Origin: Salipaludibacillus daqingensis
Lineage (GTDB): Bacteria > Bacillota > Bacilli > Bacillales > Salisediminibacteriaceae
Reading direction: 5' to 3'
NCBI RefSeq assembly: GCF_029891575.1
Contig: NZ_JARZHF010000004.1
Location: 62,001 to 126,000 of the forward strand
DNA length: 64,000 nt
Shown here piece by piece: positions 19,552 through 28,642 of this stretch. The translations under genes and the position numbers were made by a program. Numbering within the stretch: the first letter of the stretch is position 1; each line of letters starts with the position of its first letter. The notes below the pieces were generated by a model. That model saw only the letters and a list, made by a program, of their open reading frames with translations. It was not told the DNA's origin and made no database searches.

Positions 19552-20067
19552 TCAATAGTTTTTAGAAAAACTTTTACTAAGATCTGATAATTTTTCTCCA
19601 TCTAAGTTATAAAAGTCTATATGAATCTTCGAGTCATTATCTTCAGCAATTACATATGTCCCCTCAGGATACTGTCTTGGGAGCCTAATGCTGCCAGGAT
19701 TCAATATGACCATACCTTCTTCTTCAACAACTGCAGGGACATGAGTATGACCATAACAAACTATTTTAGCACCTGACTCTTGTCCTTTATAAATTAAATT
19801 CATTTCTGTCATCTTCACATTCAATAAATGGCCGTGTGCGACAAAAATCGTTGTTCCATTGACTGTTTCAACAATTTCTTCAGGAAAAGATTTTCCGAAG
19901 TCACAGTTTCCCCGGACAGTTTCTACGCCTTTCAATACTGCTGCGTTACCAGATAACTCAGAGTCACCGCAATGGAAGATAGCATCAACTTCAGCTCGAT
20001 GCCTATCCACTATCATTTTTACTTCTTTCTCCCATCCATGGCTATCACTCATTATTAATGCTTTCAT
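19552..20067 (-). CDS. ysnB: YfcE/MJ0936-type metallophosphoesterase (YsnB)
   Basis: A 171-residue calcineurin-like phosphodiesterase of the small YfcE family. All metal-ligand motifs are present in order: SDSHG (7-11), HCGDSE (32-37), GNCD (53-56), AHGH (77-80) and GHTH (106-109). Homologues hydrolyse artificial phosphodiesters; the natural substrate is unknown. It follows rdgB by 17 bases and closes the rph-rdgB-ysnB group, which ends at a long-loop terminator. Confidence 0.9.
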   Translation of the reverse strand: MKALIMSDSHGWEKEVKMIVDRHRAEVDAIFHCGDSELSGNAAVLKGVETVRGNCDFGKSFPEEIVETVNGTTIFVAHGHLLNVKMTEMNLIYKGQESGAKIVCYGHTHVPAVVEEEGMVILNPGSIRLPRQYPEGTYVIAEDNDSKIHIDFYNLDGEKLSDLSKSFSKNY

Positions 20068-20084
20068 TCGATCACCTTCTTAAA

Positions 20085-20696
20085 TCATTTTGTTTCTCTA
20101 GTTGCCCATTCATCCCATTGCTTCGACAATTTTGTTAATGCATTTGCACGATGACTTATTCGATTTTTTTCATTTTTTTCTACTTCAGCCATTGTTTTAT
20201 CTAACTCTGGTAAGAAAAATAAAGGATCATATCCAAATCCATAATCTCCTCGAGGTTCGATAGCAATGAAGCCTTCACATGTTCCACGAACTGTTTTTGT
20301 GTCCCCATCAGGAAAATAAATAGCCAAAGAACAAACAAATCTTGCTGTTCGATTCTTTTCTTCCACTCCTGCTAATTCATTAAGTAATTTTGCATTGTTT
20401 GCTTCATCACTTTTATTTAAACCAGCAAAACGAGCCGAGTAAATGCCTGGCTTCCCATGAAGTGCATCAACTTCTAAACCTGAATCATCAGACAGAACGG
20501 CCTTGCCGATCTTTTTTCCGATTGTTTCAGCTTTTTTAATGGCATTGTCTTCAAATGTATTTCCATCTTCCACTACATCCATGTCTTCTTCTAAATCTAA
20601 TAATGACTTGACAATGAAACCTTTTTCTTTAAAAAATGCTGTAAATTCACTAATTTTCCCTTTATTTTTCGTAGCTATAAAAATTTCATTTTCCAT
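20085..20696 (-). CDS. rdgB: dITP/XTP pyrophosphatase (RdgB/HAM1 family)
   Basis: This house-cleaning enzyme hydrolyses non-canonical purine nucleoside triphosphates (dITP, XTP, ITP) to monophosphates and pyrophosphate, keeping them out of DNA and RNA. The 203 residues carry FIATKNKGKISEF (6-18) for nucleotide and metal binding, VLSDDSGLEVDAL (67-79), the GFGYDPLFFLPE substrate motif, and the C-terminal SHRANAL motif. It lies between rph and ysnB, as in B. subtilis (ysnA). Confidence 0.94.
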   Translation of the reverse strand: MENEIFIATKNKGKISEFTAFFKEKGFIVKSLLDLEEDMDVVEDGNTFEDNAIKKAETIGKKIGKAVLSDDSGLEVDALHGKPGIYSARFAGLNKSDEANNAKLLNELAGVEEKNRTARFVCSLAIYFPDGDTKTVRGTCEGFIAIEPRGDYGFGYDPLFFLPELDKTMAEVEKNEKNRISHRANALTKLSKQWDEWATRETK

Positions 20697-20738
20697 CTTT
20701 TTATTACTCTCCCTGTTTCATTCTTCCCGTCATGGGCG

Positions 20739-21485
20739 TTAGATAGATTGTGGCATTTTTTCAGCAAAATCCCCTAAAGCATCTTTTTGAATTTGAAAAA
20801 TCTCATTAATTCCTTTTTCAGCAAGATCAAGCATTTCATTTAATTGGGTTCTAGAAAAAGTTGCCTCTTCCCCAGTTCCTTGCACTTCAACTAACTGCCC
20901 ATCACTTGTCATAATCACATTCATATCCACATTCGCTTGTGAGTCCTCGATATAGTCCAAATCCAAAATCGATTCCTGTTGGTCATTAACACCTACTGAA
21001 ATTGCTGCTAAATAACTTTTTAAAGGGTTTGTTTTCAGCTTTTCATCTTTTAAAAGTTGTTGAAATGCTAACCCCATCGCTATAAATGCTCCTGAAATCG
21101 ATGCCGTTCTAGTTCCACCATCCGCTTGTATCACATCACAATCGATCCAAACCGTTCTTTCGCCTATAGCATCTAAATCAACAACCGAACGAAGGGCACG
21201 ACCAATCAACCGTTGAATTTCCATCGTCCTCCCGGTTATTTTACCTTTGGAAGACTCGCGAATATTTCTTTGTTCGGTTGCTCGTGGTAGCATTGCATAT
21301 TCTGCAGTGACCCAACCCTTGCCTTTCCCTCTCATAAATGGTGGTACGCGATCTTCTACACTCGCTGAACAAATCACCTTTGTATCACCGAAAGTTATCA
21401 GTACTGATCCTTCAGGATGTTTAATATAATTTGTTATTACTTCTACTTTTCTTAGTTCATTAACCATTCGTTTATCGTGACGCAT
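20739..21485 (-). CDS. rph: Ribonuclease PH
   Basis: RNase PH is a phosphorolytic 3'-5' exoribonuclease that trims tRNA precursors and stable RNAs. The 248 residues match the family throughout: [59 protein letters not shown], and [20 protein letters not shown], and [13 protein letters not shown]. The usual start MRHDKR is present. It heads the group rph-rdgB-ysnB; a terminator upstream separates it from gerM, so a promoter should lie in 21486-21640. Confidence 0.97.
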   Translation of the reverse strand: MRHDKRMVNELRKVEVITNYIKHPEGSVLITFGDTKVICSASVEDRVPPFMRGKGKGWVTAEYAMLPRATEQRNIRESSKGKITGRTMEIQRLIGRALRSVVDLDAIGERTVWIDCDVIQADGGTRTASISGAFIAMGLAFQQLLKDEKLKTNPLKSYLAAISVGVNDQQESILDLDYIEDSQANVDMNVIMTSDGQLVEVQGTGEEATFSRTQLNEMLDLAEKGINEIFQIQKDALGDFAEKMPQSI

Positions 21486-21641
21486 TACTTACCACTCCTA
21501 TTATTATATGTACCCTATCATTATCATCAAACACTTCTATTTTGATTCAGACATCAACTATAATTGTTCTCTTCTGAACAGATTAGATTCAATTTAATTA
21601 ATCTACCAAATCATTAGAATATACGATCTTTTTAATGAGCA

Positions 21642-21668
21642 AAAAAGAAGAAGCATTCGCTCCTTCTC
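21642..21668 (-). terminator. Terminator of gerM
   Basis: On the minus strand AGAAGGAGC pairs with GCTTCTTCT around GAAT and is followed by TTTTTTG. Confidence 0.7.
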
Positions 21669-21719
21669 TTTATCATAAGTCTTTCACTTGGTAATTTCAA
21701 ATATAGCTAAAATTTATTC

Positions 21720-22880
21720 TTAAAATTGACCAATGTTTACTCTACTCGGACGGACAACGGGATCGGTTAATGATTCACCGTTATTTACCATAATTGACGA
21801 GTCTGACTCCACCTCAAGGGACACACTTTCAACCCCTTCTTGTTCTGTTAATGAAAGAACAATCATATTTAGAACGTCTTCTGAAATTGCCGATCCTTCC
21901 ATTTGACTTAACAAAGCCTCATTGAAATTAACTGTCACTGTTCCATTTTCAAAACTTGGTTCTTCAAGCAACTCTACTTCTTGCCTAAAATCAGTCAGCA
22001 ATTGAGACATATAAGATGGTCCTTCTAATAATTCATTTATTACAGCTTTATATTTATCATCCTCTTCATTTACTCTCCTTGTTACTGGTACATAATAGGT
22101 CTGGTCGCCTGTTTGTGAGAGAAAATAGACGACTACTGGCGTAGTGGAAACAAGATCTGCCTGATCATTAACTTCTAAATTAATTCCGTGTTCTCTCGTA
22201 TACCCGTCACCTATTGGTGTATCATTTTGAGGCATTGCTGAAAGTAGTTCACCATTCAAACTTATTTTCACACGATCAACGTCTTCCAATTGAGTTAATG
22301 TCCACGTAAGTGACTGTAGAACTTGAAGTTCTTGTGAAGGATGATAATCGGAAAAGTCTTCGTTGAAATCAATAAGAATTTCCCCTGCGCTATTTTCTTC
22401 TATACTTAATACTTCAGTCCCTGGAGGTAAAACTGCTTGAAACCCACTAGGAATTTGTTCTGTTACAGGACCTTCTTGCACAAGATGTTCGATAAGAGCC
22501 GTTTTATCGTCTTCATCACTCATGATTTTCATGGGCTGAGGAGCAACATTGCCATTTTGATCAAGAAGATATACTTCTTGAAGTTCATCATCTTCTATGA
22601 TTGGGCCACCTTTCTCCTCTATTTCTTCTAGTTCCTCCATGTCTTCTTCCGTTATTGAACTCGTTTGATCCTCATCAACACCATCCGCTTCTCCAGCATC
22701 TTCTTCCATTACTACAACATCCACATCAATGTCTTCTTCATCCTCGATATAATTAATTTGTGGTGGATCAATCTCCTCTAATACATCATCAGTATTTGGT
22801 GAACCACATGCAGTAAAGATGATCACCACAGCTCCTAAAAGCAAAATGGCCAATCTTGCTTGACTCCAACCGCGTTGCAT
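21720..22880 (-). CDS. gerM: Spore germination/sporulation lipoprotein GerM
   Basis: A 386-residue predicted lipoprotein. The signal peptide (LAILLLGAVVIIFTACG) has a lipobox ending at Cys25, followed by a strongly acidic linker of about 80 residues (many Asp/Glu) and two GerMN-type domains (about 110-235 and 250-375), each containing a YFLxQ/YLLDQ-like strand and VxxNFNEAL-type motifs. In B. subtilis GerM helps retain the SpoIIIA-SpoIIQ channel at the engulfed forespore. Its acidic linker looks longer than usual. It follows racE, as in B. subtilis, with a terminator between. Confidence 0.9.
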   Translation of the reverse strand: MQRGWSQARLAILLLGAVVIIFTACGSPNTDDVLEEIDPPQINYIEDEEDIDVDVVVMEEDAGEADGVDEDQTSSITEEDMEELEEIEEKGGPIIEDDELQEVYLLDQNGNVAPQPMKIMSDEDDKTALIEHLVQEGPVTEQIPSGFQAVLPPGTEVLSIEENSAGEILIDFNEDFSDYHPSQELQVLQSLTWTLTQLEDVDRVKISLNGELLSAMPQNDTPIGDGYTREHGINLEVNDQADLVSTTPVVVYFLSQTGDQTYYVPVTRRVNEEDDKYKAVINELLEGPSYMSQLLTDFRQEVELLEEPSFENGTVTVNFNEALLSQMEGSAISEDVLNMIVLSLTEQEGVESVSLEVESDSSIMVNNGESLTDPVVRPSRVNIGQF

Positions 22881-22973
22881 CGCATTCCCTCCTTGACTGT
22901 TTGTACTATGATATATACGAGCTTTATAATGATTTATACCAAGAGAATTTATATTAAATGAAAAATATAAATA

Positions 22974-23004
22974 AAAACACAGCGCCGATTATCGACACTG
23001 TGCT
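22974..23004 (-). terminator. Terminator of racE
   Basis: On the minus strand CACAGTGTCGAT and ATCGGCGCTGTG pair with one mismatch and are followed by TTTTTATTT. Confidence 0.8.
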
Positions 23005-23014
23005 TGAAAAGTAT

Positions 23015-23842
23015 TCATATTTTTTTCCTTAGAGCTACCGATAATTTTAAATCCGTTTCTCTCACAGTAAAATCATTACGTCCAAGCCAGTTTTCTGCAA
23101 CTGTTGTAAACATTTCTTTTGACCCAGTAGTATAAAACACATGACTTGGTGGTTTTTCTCCTGTATACAATAAATTTTCGTAGTACAACAATGTACTAAC
23201 TTCCCTTGCTGTTTCATCACCTGAACAAATAACAGCCACTTTTGATCCTGCAACTTCTTGAATAAGTGGGGCAATTAGTGGATAGTGCGTACAGCCTAAA
23301 ATGAGACTATCAATGTTATAGTCCAAAATAGGAGATAAAGCTTCCTGAATAATGCTCTTAGCCTCAACTCCTTCATATTCGCCACTTTCAACTAAAGGAA
23401 CAAGCGTAGGACAAGCTAGGCTCACAACTTTAACTTTGTCATTTATCGTCGTCAACTCACGATAATACGCACCGCTAGAAATCGTGCCCTCTGTCCCGAT
23501 AACACCGACTTCTTTATTGTTCGTCGTTTTTAGCGCAGCAATCGCACCTGGATGGATTACACCAATAACAGGGATAGAAAGCTTCTCCTTCGCTTCCTCT
23601 AAAACGACGGCTGTAGCAGTATTGCAACCGATCACTAACAACTTAATATTTTCAGATAAGAGATAATGAATCATTTCCCAAGTAAATTCTCGCACTTCCT
23701 CTTCGGACCTAGGTCCATATGGGCATCGTGCTGTATCTCCAATATAAATAATTTCTTCTTTTGGCAACTGACGAATCATTTCTGACACTACAGTTAGACC
23801 ACCAACTCCTGAATCAATAACTCCAATTGGCTTTCTCACCAT
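23015..23842 (-). CDS. racE: Glutamate racemase
   Basis: The enzyme makes D-glutamate for peptidoglycan by cofactor-independent racemisation with two cysteines. Both are present: VIGCNTATA (Cys73) and ILGCTHYPLI (Cys184). The N-terminal DSGVGGLTVV (10-19) and YIGDTARCPYG are also typical. Length 275 is normal. It lies directly after the MarR-family gene (gap 21 bases), which suggests co-transcription, and before gerM as in B. subtilis. Confidence 0.95.
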   Translation of the reverse strand: MVRKPIGVIDSGVGGLTVVSEMIRQLPKEEIIYIGDTARCPYGPRSEEEVREFTWEMIHYLLSENIKLLVIGCNTATAVVLEEAKEKLSIPVIGVIHPGAIAALKTTNNKEVGVIGTEGTISSGAYYRELTTINDKVKVVSLACPTLVPLVESGEYEGVEAKSIIQEALSPILDYNIDSLILGCTHYPLIAPLIQEVAGSKVAVICSGDETAREVSTLLYYENLLYTGEKPPSHVFYTTGSKEMFTTVAENWLGRNDFTVRETDLKLSVALRKKI

Positions 23843-23863
23843 TAAATGAGCCTCTTTCTATAA

Positions 23864-24343
23864 TTAAAATGACTTCCATGTTTTTGCATCTTTTTTCATT
23901 TCATCAAATAGATGATTTAAACTTTTATCCAAAAAGTCTACGTCTTCTTTCGAAAAATCTTCTAATATATTTTGCAAATATCCTTGTCTTTGATTAATTA
24001 CTTCTCGAATGATTCGTGCACCTTTATCTAATAGGTGAATTCTCACTACACGACGGTCATTCGTATCTTTCACTCGTTCAACTAAATCATTTTTTTCCAT
24101 ACGATCAACTAAATCTGTTGTTGTGCTACATGCTAAATACATTTTAGATGACAATTCTCCAATTGTCATATCTCCGAATTCATGTAGCCATTGAAGTGCT
24201 ACAAACTGTGGAGGAGTAATTGGAAATTCGTTTAAGATTTCTCTCCCCTTTTGTTTGACAATGTCCGCAATCATTCTTATAGATTTTTCAATATGTTCTA
24301 CTTGTGTCATGTCTGCTGTTTGTTCTTTTGACTTCTCAGGCAT
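23864..24343 (-). CDS. ysmB: MarR-family transcriptional regulator (YsmB-like)
   Basis: A 159-residue winged-helix regulator. The recognition region reads MTIGELSSKMYLACSTTTDL, followed by VDRMEKNDLVERV and the wing DTNDRRVVRIHLLDKG, which is the classic MarR DxRxxxxxLT-type wing. The start at 24343 has RBS GAAAGGAGTCGAC. It precedes racE by 21 bases, so it may be expressed with cell-wall genes. Target and ligand are unknown; gene order matches ysmB of B. subtilis. Confidence 0.88.
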   Translation of the reverse strand: MPEKSKEQTADMTQVEHIEKSIRMIADIVKQKGREILNEFPITPPQFVALQWLHEFGDMTIGELSSKMYLACSTTTDLVDRMEKNDLVERVKDTNDRRVVRIHLLDKGARIIREVINQRQGYLQNILEDFSKEDVDFLDKSLNHLFDEMKKDAKTWKSF

Positions 24344-24449
24344 TGTCGACTCCTTTCACCTTACATAATCATGAACCATAAGTATACGTTAAGTTTGCTT
24401 GTTTTTTAAGATAATTTCAAGCCTTTCGTGTCATTAAAACGAAAAATAC

Positions 24450-24500
24450 GCTAAAAAACACGCTGATTTACAGTATTAACATACCATAAATCAGCGTATT
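24450..24500 (-). terminator. Terminator of ptsI
   Basis: On the minus strand ACGCTGATTTA pairs perfectly with TAAATCAGCGT (arms 24487-24497 and 24460-24470) and is followed by GTTTTTT. Confidence 0.85.
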
Positions 24501-24520
24501 CATCTCACTATTAGTGTAAA

Positions 24521-26236
24521 TTAAAGAAACGTCTTTTCAACTAATTGTTTTACTTCTTCATCTGTGTTTAATTGCAACGCTTTTTCAGCAACTTCTTTTG
24601 CTTTATCTTTTGTCAAAGCACTTATTTGACTTCTAGCTGGCAAAACAGAAGTCGCACTCATACTAAACTCATCTAATCCAAGACCGAATAATAACGGAAT
24701 AGCAATTTCGTCACCAGCCATTTCACCACACATACCTGTCCACTTACCTTCAGCATGTGAAGCATCGATGACCATTTTGACTAATCGTAGAATTGCCGGA
24801 TTATATGGTTGATACAAGTAAGACACTTGTTCATTCATACGATCGGCTGCAAATGTATATTGAATCAAATCATTTGTACCGATGCTGAAGAAGTCTACTT
24901 CTTTTGCAAATTGCGGAGCCATAACAGCTGTAGAAGGGATTTCAACCATAATTCCTACTTCAATGCTGTCACTGATATCCACACCAGCATCCATAAGTTT
25001 TTTCTTTTCTTCTTCAAGCATAACCTTTGCTTGTCTGAATTCTCCTAATGTCGCAATCATTGGGAACATGATTTTAAGATTCCCAAATACGCTAGCTCTC
25101 AATAATGCACGAAGTTGCGTTCTGAAAATATCATCCTTTTCCAAACAAAGACGAATTGCACGAAATCCTAAAAATGGATTCATTTCTTTTGGTAAGTCCA
25201 AATAAGGAAGTTCCTTGTCGCCACCAATATCCAATGTTCGAATGACAACTGGTTTCCCGTCAAGTTCTGAAACCACTTTTTTGTAAGCTTCAAATTGCTC
25301 TTCTTCCGTTGGAAGCTCAGTTCTTCCCATATAAAGAAATTCTGTACGGTAAAGACCTACACCTTCCGCACCATTATTAATCACACCTTCTAAATCATTA
25401 GGTGTTCCAATATTAGCGACAAGTTCCACTAGATGACCGTCTTTTGATTTTGTAGGTTCATGAACAAGTTTCGCCCATTCCTTCTTTTTCTCTTCATAAT
25501 CAGCTAATTTCTGACGATATTCAGCAAGTTCTGACTCTGATGGATCAATGATAACATTTCCTTCAAGTCCATCAACGATAACCTGAACCCCTTGATCACC
25601 ATTCTCAGTCACTGTTTTTGTTCCAACGACAGCAGGAATTTCCATTGACCGAGCCATGATCGCTGAATGAGAAGTTCTTCCCCCAATATCCGTCACAAAT
25701 CCTTTAACAAAATCTTTGTTTAACTGAGCTGTATCTGAAGGAGTTAAATCATCAGCAATTAGAATAACCTCTTCATTTATTTCAGTTAAAGAAACAATTG
25801 GTTTTCCAAGTACATGAGCAAGAACACGTTTTGATACATCACGAATATCAGCAGCTCTTTCTTTCATGTATTCATTGTCCATTGTCTCAAACATCATGAC
25901 GAACTGATCAGATATTTCTTTCAATGCAAAAGCAGCATTTACTTTTTCATCTTTTACTTTTTGTCGAATAGTATCAACAAGTTCTGGGTCACTTAGAACA
26001 AGAAGGTGAGCAGAGAAAATTTCAGCGTGCTCTTCTCCAAGGTCTTGTTTCGTCTTCTCTTTGATTACTTCCAATTCAGCTTTTGATTTTTCAATTGCTG
26101 CATCAAATAATTGAATCTCTGCATCTACATTTTCTACTATTGTTTTTTCAACAGTTAAATCTGGTGTCTCTAAACGAAACGCTTTCGAAATAGCAATCCC
26201 AGCTGATGCAGCAATACCTGTAAGATTAATGGACAT
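24521..26236 (-). CDS. ptsI: Phosphoenolpyruvate-protein phosphotransferase, PTS enzyme I
   Basis: Enzyme I takes phosphate from PEP onto a histidine and passes it to HPr, starting all PTS sugar uptake. The 571 residues show the phosphorylated histidine in [13 protein letters not shown] (His190), and the PEP-binding C-domain with [47 protein letters not shown] and the catalytic cysteine in GMCGEMAG near 500. Start and ptsH stop overlap by one base (TAATG), so the two are translationally coupled. Expression is probably set by the ptsH promoter and the GlcT leader upstream. Confidence 0.97.
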   Translation of the reverse strand: MSINLTGIAASAGIAISKAFRLETPDLTVEKTIVENVDAEIQLFDAAIEKSKAELEVIKEKTKQDLGEEHAEIFSAHLLVLSDPELVDTIRQKVKDEKVNAAFALKEISDQFVMMFETMDNEYMKERAADIRDVSKRVLAHVLGKPIVSLTEINEEVILIADDLTPSDTAQLNKDFVKGFVTDIGGRTSHSAIMARSMEIPAVVGTKTVTENGDQGVQVIVDGLEGNVIIDPSESELAEYRQKLADYEEKKKEWAKLVHEPTKSKDGHLVELVANIGTPNDLEGVINNGAEGVGLYRTEFLYMGRTELPTEEEQFEAYKKVVSELDGKPVVIRTLDIGGDKELPYLDLPKEMNPFLGFRAIRLCLEKDDIFRTQLRALLRASVFGNLKIMFPMIATLGEFRQAKVMLEEEKKKLMDAGVDISDSIEVGIMVEIPSTAVMAPQFAKEVDFFSIGTNDLIQYTFAADRMNEQVSYLYQPYNPAILRLVKMVIDASHAEGKWTGMCGEMAGDEIAIPLLFGLGLDEFSMSATSVLPARSQISALTKDKAKEVAEKALQLNTDEEVKQLVEKTFL

Positions 26237-26499
26237 TAGTCTGAAAGTCCTTGCTTCATTACTTCATCAAGACCTTGAAGGGCAGCTTCTGCATCTGGTC
26301 CTTCTGCTTTAATTGTAACTTCAGAACCTTGTCCTACACCTAAAGACATTACACCCATAATTGATTTAAGGTTTACAGACTTACCATTATACTCAAGAGT
26401 AACCTCTGATTCATATTGCCCTGCTTTATTAACTAACTGTGTTGCTGGTCGAGCGTGGATACCTGTTTCTGCTGTGATAGTAAATTTCTTTTCTGCCAT
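26236..26499 (-). CDS. ptsH: Phosphocarrier protein HPr
   Basis: HPr carries phosphate from enzyme I to the sugar-specific EIIA domains and, in Firmicutes, acts in catabolite control. The 87 residues have the active-site histidine in [12 protein letters not shown] (His15) and the regulatory serine in [12 protein letters not shown] (Ser46), which is phosphorylated by HPr kinase. RBS GGAGTGTC precedes the ATG. It is coupled to ptsI. In B. subtilis ptsG comes first in this operon; here ptsH follows glcT with only the leader region between. Confidence 0.97.
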   Translation of the reverse strand: MAEKKFTITAETGIHARPATQLVNKAGQYESEVTLEYNGKSVNLKSIMGVMSLGVGQGSEVTIKAEGPDAEAALQGLDEVMKQGLSD

Positions 26500-26608
26500 G
26501 ATAAGACACTCCTCTTGTTTTTTATTTTAAAAGTTTTAATAGTAGGTTGAATGATCATAGTAGCCAACCAAAGTGACATACACGCTTACTTTTATTGTTA
26601 CCCAAATT

Positions 26609-26636
26609 ACCCTATTTTCACGCTAAAAGTTGTCAA
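26609..26636 (-). promoter_or_regulatory. Candidate constitutive promoter of ptsHI
   Basis: On the minus strand a perfect TTGACA (26631-26636) is separated by 16 bases from TAGGGT (26609-26614), about 110 bases upstream of ptsH and downstream of the GlcT-type terminator. It would allow ptsHI expression without antitermination. Confidence 0.5.
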
Positions 26637-26671
26637 ATGAATCATCTCATGACATAAAACGACTTTTTTAG

Positions 26672-26799
26672 TAAAAATAAAGACATGAGTAAGAGTTGAT
26701 ATGAAAAGGAATACCTTTTGAAAAACCGCACAAGTTTTACAATTCTCCTTTATCATAAACAAATCTCTTTACTCATGCCTGATCTTATCAGTAACACGT
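26672..26799 (-). promoter_or_regulatory. GlcT-type RNA antiterminator (RAT) overlapping a terminator upstream of ptsHI
   Basis: On the minus strand, just after the glcT stop, 26771-26799 reads ACGTGTTACTGATAAGATCA then GGCATGAGT, which closely resembles my memory of the RAT target of GlcT in the B. subtilis ptsG leader. It overlaps the 5' arm of a long terminator: GGCATGAGTAAAGAG (26765-26779) pairs with CTCTTACTCATGTC (26682-26695), followed by TTTATTTTTA. The two folds exclude each other, the standard arrangement for BglG/GlcT antitermination. Confidence 0.8.
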
Positions 26800-26806
26800 A
26801 AACGAG

Positions 26807-27655
26807 TTATGCCTTATTATGCTTTTCCAAGACAGTTTGTACAGAAATGATTAAATGAATCACCTCAGAATCTGCTATGGAAACTCCTGTTGACTTTTCA
26901 ATCATTCGAACCAAGTTCCGTGATATATTATAGCATAAAGGATGTTTTTCCTTCAAGAATAAAATCATTTCTTTTTTGAAAGGGGAAACTTTTTCATATA
27001 TCGGTTCTTGGATCATCAGTTTTAAGATATGAACTAGTCGACGAAATTCTACCTCCTCTCGCTTCATTTCAACATCCATTTTCTCTTCCACATAATGAAT
27101 ACACCTTGTTAGTAAATCGGAGTCTTTATTCAAAGACGAATGACTATCCCTAATTGCACTTTGGATGTGTAAAGTAATAAAGCCAACTTCCGCATCTGGC
27201 AACCTCAAATTCGTTTTCTTATAAATAAACTCTACGACACGATCTGCTATTTGATACGTTTGATTATATAGCCATTTTGTTTCTGTTAGGAATGGGTTTT
27301 GAATGGCCGTCTCGTCTCGTGTTCTTTGTAGAGCTAAAGCTAAATGTTGCGTTAGGGCAGAATGGATTCTTTCGTCTAACTGCGTACCGATTGCATCATG
27401 AATTTTTTCGATGGCTTCATGGATGATGAGCAGTGTTTCTTCTGTTTCTTTCGTAACTAACCTTATGTATTTCTCCTGCTCTTCTTCGTCGACTAAAGAA
27501 TATACTTTATCATAAGTTTTTGCTTCAAAGGAGTCCCCTATTTTTTTTCCGAATCCTATTCCTTTGCCGATAAAAATAACTTCTTTTTTATTTTCAGATT
27601 CAGCAATAACAACATTGTTATTTAATGGCTTGTGAACGATAAAGGATCCTCTCAT
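26807..27655 (-). CDS. glcT: PtsGHI operon transcription antiterminator GlcT
   Basis: A BglG/SacY-family RNA-binding antiterminator of 282 residues. Residues 1-60 form the RNA-binding CAT domain (RGSFIVHKPLNNNVVIAE, FIGKGIGFGKKIGDSF), followed by PRD1 (about 65-170, with ERIHSALTQHLALALQR) and PRD2 (about 171-282, starting near LRLPDAEVGFITLHIQSA), where PTS proteins phosphorylate histidines. GKGIGFGKK favours GlcT over LicT. The ATG at 27655 follows AAGGTG. The longer frame to 27718 lacks an RBS. A matching RNA target lies immediately downstream. Confidence 0.92.
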   Translation of the reverse strand: MRGSFIVHKPLNNNVVIAESENKKEVIFIGKGIGFGKKIGDSFEAKTYDKVYSLVDEEEQEKYIRLVTKETEETLLIIHEAIEKIHDAIGTQLDERIHSALTQHLALALQRTRDETAIQNPFLTETKWLYNQTYQIADRVVEFIYKKTNLRLPDAEVGFITLHIQSAIRDSHSSLNKDSDLLTRCIHYVEEKMDVEMKREEVEFRRLVHILKLMIQEPIYEKVSPFKKEMILFLKEKHPLCYNISRNLVRMIEKSTGVSIADSEVIHLIISVQTVLEKHNKA

Positions 27656-27734
27656 TTTTTGCACCTTCTTCAAATTAGTCAGCGTTTCATTAGCTTCATC
27701 ATATCGACAAACGACCATTTAATCAACTAAATAA

Positions 27735-27770
27735 AAATCGCAAACCGGCTCCTAGCAATAGAAGCCGGTT
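27735..27770 (-). terminator. Terminator of gerE
   Basis: On the minus strand AACCGGCT pairs with AGCCGGTT across a 12-nt loop, followed by TGCGATTTTTATTT. Confidence 0.8.
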
Positions 27771-27774
27771 CACA

Positions 27775-27999
27775 TTAGATTTTCAGTTCTCCTAACCTTA
27801 TCAACTCAATGACAGCTTGGGAGCGCCCCTTCACCCCTAGTTTTTGCATTGTGTTGGAAATATGATTACGAACTGTCTTCTCACTTATAAAAAGTAATGA
27901 AGCAATCTCTTTCGTAGTTTTGTCTTGAACGAGTAATTCAAACACTTCTCGTTCTCGCTTTGTCAGCAGTGGCGTTGGCATTAAATCATGATCTTTCAT
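27775..27999 (-). CDS. gerE: Spore coat transcription regulator GerE
   Basis: GerE is the late mother-cell regulator of coat genes, acting with SigK. The 74 residues are essentially a LuxR-type DNA-binding domain: LLTKREREVFELLVQDKTTK, EIASLLFISEKTVRNHISNT, MQKLGVKGRSQAVIEL. The length equals B. subtilis GerE. ATG 27999 follows RBS AAAGGGTG with good spacing; an upstream frame to 28035 has none. It is a single gene with its own terminator. Confidence 0.96.
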   Translation of the reverse strand: MKDHDLMPTPLLTKREREVFELLVQDKTTKEIASLLFISEKTVRNHISNTMQKLGVKGRSQAVIELIRLGELKI

Positions 28000-28106
28000 A
28001 CATTCACCCTTTCTTGCACGGGCTGTACTTTCCAAGATTTCGGCGAATATTTAGTCATCAATATCTTATGAGCAATGCATCAAGCCCGTTACAATTACTA
28101 GGAATG

Positions 28107-28565
28107 TTAGACGAAATTCCCAGATACTAACGCTTTAGCAGCTCGATCATCCCACGCTTTCGATTTACCCGTTTTTTTATCTATTTGTACGATTCTACCT
28201 CTTCCAGTCATACAAACTTCTTCTTTTTCATTTAACACAACATATTGAATTTCAACAGATGACCTTCCAATGTCTGCAACTTTAATACCTATAGTTAATG
28301 CTTCATCGAAAAATACTTGATTCATATAGTCACAGTGCAAGTCAGCTGTAACTGGAATGGTTGAACCTTTTTGACTCATCCATTGTTGCATTAAACCAAT
28401 CTCTTTAAAATACTGAATTCTTGCATGTTCAAAATATACAAAGGATGTCGTGTTATTTAAATGACCAAACGCATCTGTCTCTGAAAATCTAACCGTAATA
28501 GGGTAAAAATAACTAAATTCTTTCGTCCATTCTTCTAAATCCTTCACATAATTAGGTAAACCCAT
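28107..28565 (-). CDS. ysmA: Hotdog-fold acyl-CoA thioesterase (YsmA-like, 4HBT family)
   Basis: A 152-residue protein of the 4-hydroxybenzoyl-CoA thioesterase type. The signature YPITVRFSETDAFGHLNN carries the expected Asp of the active site, followed by FVYFEHARIQYFKEIGL. ATG 28565 has a strong RBS (AAGGAGG), so the longer frame to 28598 is wrong. A FadR-type operator lies 15-32 bases upstream, suggesting that the enzyme acts on fatty acyl-CoAs and is induced with beta-oxidation genes; this is inference. A terminator separates it from sdhB. Confidence 0.88.
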   Translation of the reverse strand: MGLPNYVKDLEEWTKEFSYFYPITVRFSETDAFGHLNNTTSFVYFEHARIQYFKEIGLMQQWMSQKGSTIPVTADLHCDYMNQVFFDEALTIGIKVADIGRSSVEIQYVVLNEKEEVCMTGRGRIVQIDKKTGKSKAWDDRAAKALVSGNFV

Positions 28566-28579
28566 AACGACCTCCTTAA

Positions 28580-28597
28580 CGAATGAATGTTCATTCA
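28580..28597 (-). promoter_or_regulatory. FadR-like operator upstream of the ysmA thioesterase gene
   Basis: The minus strand reads TGAATGAACATTCATTCG. This fits the Bacillus FadR box (TGAATGA, four bases, TCATTCA) at all but the last position, with the right spacing. It lies between a TAAAAT -10-like element and the RBS, where repressor binding would block transcription. Confidence 0.75.
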
Positions 28598-28605
28598 TTT
28601 ATTTT

Positions 28606-28632
28606 ACAAAAAAAAGGGCTCTTTGCCCTTTT
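28606..28632 (-). terminator. Terminator of the sdhCAB operon
   Basis: On the minus strand AAAAAAGGGC and GCCCTTTTTT form a stem around AAAGA with a run of eight Ts, 11 bases past the sdhB stop. Confidence 0.85.
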
Positions 28633-28642
28633 TTCACTACTA

